Of a DNA stretch of 64,000 bases, positions 60,895 to 64,000 are shown in pieces. Origin of the DNA: Ferruginibacter sp. (lineage in GTDB: Bacteria; Bacteroidota; Bacteroidia; Chitinophagales; Chitinophagaceae); assembly GCA_013141435.1 (NCBI GenBank), contig JABFQZ010000032.1:1-64000 (forward strand). The letters are read 5' to 3'. Both the position numbers and the translations under genes were made by a program. A model generated the notes under the pieces. That model was not told the DNA's origin. It did not search any database and saw nothing but the letters and a program-made list of their open reading frames with translations. Numbering within the stretch: the first letter of the stretch is position 1; every line of letters begins with the position of its first letter.

Positions 60895-61890
60895 ATGATA
60901 TTAGTAACTGGTGGCGCAGGTTTGGTAGGCAATGAACTTATAAAGCAACTATTAGCACAAGGCAAAAAAGTAAAAGCAATTTACAATAAAACAGCTCTTG
61001 CTTTTTCCGAATCCGAAAATTTAACTTCGGCTAAATGCGATATTTTAGATGTGTGTACCTTGGGTGAGGTGATGCAAGGTGTAACAGAAGTGTATCATTG
61101 TGCAGCCATAGTTTCGTTTGCTCCAAAAGATGCAAAAAAATTATATAAAATAAATGTAGAAGGCACTGCAAATATTGTAAATGCCTGCTTAGTTGCTGGA
61201 GTAAACAAGCTTGTGTATGTAAGCTCAGTAGCATCGCTTGGGCGTATAAGACCTGGGCAAATGGTAAACGAAACCATGCAATGGACCGAAGAAACAAGCA
61301 ACAGCAAATACGGACATAGCAAATATTTAGCCGAAATGGAAGTGTGGCGTGGCATTGCCGAAGGGCTTAATGCAGTAATAGTAAACCCTGTAATAATTTT
61401 GGGTGCAGGTAATTGGAATGAAGGCTCTTCAAAATTATTCAAATCGGTTTACGAAGGGTTTCCTTGGTACAGTACCGGTACATCAGGTTTTGTAGGTGTG
61501 GTGGATGTAGCCGCTGCAATGATACAATTAATGCAAAGTAAAATTACTGCTGAGCGGTTTATTTTATCTGCCGAAAATACAAGCTACCAATATATTTTAA
61601 ATTGTATTGCAAAAGGATTTAATAAAAAATTACCTTCTAAAAAAGTTACTCCTCTGCTTGCTGCATTTACTTGGCGTTTAGAAGCAATAAAAAGTTTTTT
61701 TACAAAATCTAATCCGCTAATTACAAAAGAAACAGCTGCTACATCATTAGCACATGTGCAATTTGATAATAGTAAGTTATTAAATTTTTTACCCACATTT
61801 AAGTACAATAATTTGAATAATATTATTATAGAAAGTTGTAAAATATTCCAACAAAAAATTAACAATGATTCTGCTAATTTTGTAAAATGA
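60895..61890 (+). CDS. NAD-dependent epimerase/dehydratase (extended SDR)
   Basis: MILVTGGAGLVGNELIKQL; KLVYVSSVASLG; YGHSKYLAEMEV. Confidence 0.92.
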   Translation: MILVTGGAGLVGNELIKQLLAQGKKVKAIYNKTALAFSESENLTSAKCDILDVCTLGEVMQGVTEVYHCAAIVSFAPKDAKKLYKINVEGTANIVNACLVAGVNKLVYVSSVASLGRIRPGQMVNETMQWTEETSNSKYGHSKYLAEMEVWRGIAEGLNAVIVNPVIILGAGNWNEGSSKLFKSVYEGFPWYSTGTSGFVGVVDVAAAMIQLMQSKITAERFILSAENTSYQYILNCIAKGFNKKLPSKKVTPLLAAFTWRLEAIKSFFTKSNPLITKETAATSLAHVQFDNSKLLNFLPTFKYNNLNNIIIESCKIFQQKINNDSANFVK

Positions 61891-62981
61891 AATTAAAATT
61901 AATTTTACTACTTTTTGTATCTGCTTTTCATTTTACTTATACTAATGCACAATCCTACTTTACCATTACTGGAAAAGTGGTAAATGATAGCAATAGCTTA
62001 CCAATGGCTGCAGCATCGGTATTTGCACAAAACACAACTCTTGGTACAGTAACGGATAACGAAGGAAATTTTAAACTTACTTTACCAAACGGTGGATACG
62101 ATTTAATAATCAGCTTTACAGGTTTTGTTACCGAAAGTGTAAGAATATCTGCAAATGATATTACTGAAAAAATACAAATTAAACTTAAAGAAAAAAACAA
62201 AAATTTAGAATCTGTAGCCATAATATCTACCAATGAGGTAAAAGATGGGTTTGCAAAATATGGTACATTTTTTAAAGACGAATTTATTGGCAACTCTACC
62301 AATAGCGAATTTTGTAGTATTCAAAATATAGATGTATTACATTTCTTTTTTAGTAAAAAGAAAAATAAATTAAAAGTGACAGCAACGGCGCCATTAATAA
62401 TTAAAAATAATGCACTTGGGTATATTATAAAATACGAGTTAGATTCATTTATACATGAATTTAAAACAGAAACCACTGCTTATACAGGCTATCCTTTATT
62501 TGAAAATATGGAAGGAGATAGTGCTCAAATGCAGCAATGGTATAATACACGGCAAGAGGCATACAAAGGATCGATGTTGCATTTTATGCGTAGTATTTAC
62601 AACAAAAATTTAATTGAGCAAGCTTTTGAAATACAATTTGTAGTAAATGTAATGGGCAAAAGCGAAGGCATAAAACTGAAAGATATTTACCCAGCACTAA
62701 ATTATAGCAAAGATGATAGTGCTCAGTTGGTAGAAATTTTACCTAATCAGAATAACCTTGCAATATTATATTATGCTGCAAAACCCAGTGCAAAATATTT
62801 AAAAGAAAACCCCGACGAGTTTAAAGAATTTAAGCTTTCGCAGCTTAACTTTAAACCTGGCGAAAGTATTGTTATAGAACAAAATGGATTTTTTTATAAC
62901 CAAAATGATATAACAACAACTGGATATTGGGCTTGGGATAAAATGGCAGAGTTACTGCCTTATGATTATATTGAAAGGTAA
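61887..62981 (+). CDS. Carboxypeptidase-like regulatory-domain protein, secreted
   Basis: Signal peptide; FTITGKVVNDSNSLPMAAASVFAQNTTLGTVTDNEGNFKLTLPNGGYDLIISFTGF. Confidence 0.85.
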   Translation: MKLKLILLLFVSAFHFTYTNAQSYFTITGKVVNDSNSLPMAAASVFAQNTTLGTVTDNEGNFKLTLPNGGYDLIISFTGFVTESVRISANDITEKIQIKLKEKNKNLESVAIISTNEVKDGFAKYGTFFKDEFIGNSTNSEFCSIQNIDVLHFFFSKKKNKLKVTATAPLIIKNNALGYIIKYELDSFIHEFKTETTAYTGYPLFENMEGDSAQMQQWYNTRQEAYKGSMLHFMRSIYNKNLIEQAFEIQFVVNVMGKSEGIKLKDIYPALNYSKDDSAQLVEILPNQNNLAILYYAAKPSAKYLKENPDEFKEFKLSQLNFKPGESIVIEQNGFFYNQNDITTTGYWAWDKMAELLPYDYIER

Positions 62982-62986
62982 AAAAA

Positions 62987-63931
62987 TTACCCTTTCATTA
63001 CTTTATCCCAAAGAGCAGGTATTCTTTTTATCCAAATCATTTCTCTTTTTACCACACTTGCTTCTTGAGCAGGTGCACCCCAGTAAGTTTTATTACCTTC
63101 TAAATTGCCACCTACGCCTGTACGCCCAAGTAATACAGCGTTTTCGCCAATAGTTAATGTTTTATTTATTATACAACCTCCCCAAATTGTTACCCCATTT
63201 TTAATAGTAACACAGCCAGCAATTACTGCATTGGCTGCCACCAAACAATTTTTTCCAAAGACTGTATCATGCCCTACATGTATCATATTATCAAATCGGG
63301 TACCTTTACCCAAAATAGTATCATGGCTCACTCCTCTATCAATGGTACAATTTGCACCAATTTCTACATCATCTTCTATTACAACTCTACCACAACTTGG
63401 CATTTTTTTGTACCAAACCTCTCTATCTTTTTTTGTATTGTAATAAAAAGCATCGCTACCAATTACAGTACCAGCTTGTATTACCACATTGTTGCCAATT
63501 ATACAATGGTCTAAAATTGTTACGTGTGGGTGTATTATACAATTAGTGCCTATTGTAACATTATTACCTACAAAAGCTGTTGGGTAAATAATTGTATTGG
63601 CTCCAATTTTATTTGAATTTATGGTTTCTGTAGCTTGTACAAAAGGCCTAAAATGTTGTACAATTTTACAATACGCATCAAAAGGAGTATCGGTTACCAA
63701 AATTGTTTTGCCTTCCGGAAAATTGTTAATTTCCTTATTTATAATTATAAATGTAGCAGCACTATTTAAGCATGTATCATAATATTTTGGATGATCTACA
63801 AAAACCAAATCGCCTTGTTCTACCTTATGCAATTCGTTTATACCAAGTGCTTGTGCACTTTTATTGCCTATTACTTTTGCAGAAATTAAATTTGCAATTG
63901 TTTCAATATTTACTGGTGTTTCAAATTTCAT
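62987..63931 (-). CDS. LpxD-like UDP-3-O-acylglucosamine N-acyltransferase
   Basis: Left-handed beta-helix hexapeptide repeats; GTVIGSDAFYYN; ANAVIAGCVTIKNGVTIWGG. Confidence 0.85.
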   Translation of the reverse strand: MKFETPVNIETIANLISAKVIGNKSAQALGINELHKVEQGDLVFVDHPKYYDTCLNSAATFIIINKEINNFPEGKTILVTDTPFDAYCKIVQHFRPFVQATETINSNKIGANTIIYPTAFVGNNVTIGTNCIIHPHVTILDHCIIGNNVVIQAGTVIGSDAFYYNTKKDREVWYKKMPSCGRVVIEDDVEIGANCTIDRGVSHDTILGKGTRFDNMIHVGHDTVFGKNCLVAANAVIAGCVTIKNGVTIWGGCIINKTLTIGENAVLLGRTGVGGNLEGNKTYWGAPAQEASVVKREMIWIKRIPALWDKVMKG

Positions 63932-64000
63932 TTTTCAGCTTTTTTTAAATCTAATTGTTGTACTAAGGTATTATATAAAGTATTGGCAGCATTGTTTGTG
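63928..64000 (-). CDS. C-terminal fragment of a CDS running off the window end
   Basis: Minus-strand ...TNNAANTLYNTLVQQLDLKKAEK* with TGA overlapping the lpxD-like ATG. Confidence 0.5.
   Translation of the reverse strand, partial: TNNAANTLYNTLVQQLDLKKAEK

Overview
AT-rich chromosomal window that looks like Bacteroidota (Chitinophagaceae/Sphingobacteriia-like). The evidence is TTTG-N19-TAnnTTTG promoters, type IX secretion C-terminal sorting domains, DUF4286, a 30S THX-like protein and lipoproteins with Bacteroidota-style signals. Most of it is housekeeping: rmlB, HU, xth, split metH, recR, kdsB, thiL, rpoN, selD, pheS, lpxD-like, msrA/msrB, an RND efflux operon, a PAS-kinase/response-regulator cluster, fatty-acid enzymes and two tRNAs. 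No CRISPR array, prophage or intact transposon is visible. Points most worth a second look: (1) a ~165-nt structured leader with a well-formed promoter upstream of the split methionine synthase; (2) a perfect 23-bp inverted repeat enclosing a decayed GxxExxY-like ORF between the two metH halves; (3) a secreted Trp/Gly/Pro-repeat protein with a Cys-rich spacer and an H-x-H...S-x-x-D (JAMM-like) C-terminal segment, followed by two tandem paralogous lipoproteins (effector/immunity-like layout); (4) a Flavo-1-like structured RNA; (5) an 86-bp tandem repeat of CACATAG-type hairpins inside the RND operon; (6) a 24-bp perfect palindrome over the marR start codon; (7) two genes whose conserved N-termini require a non-ATG (ATT?) start. 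All assignments come from reading the sequence and ORF track; no searches were run.
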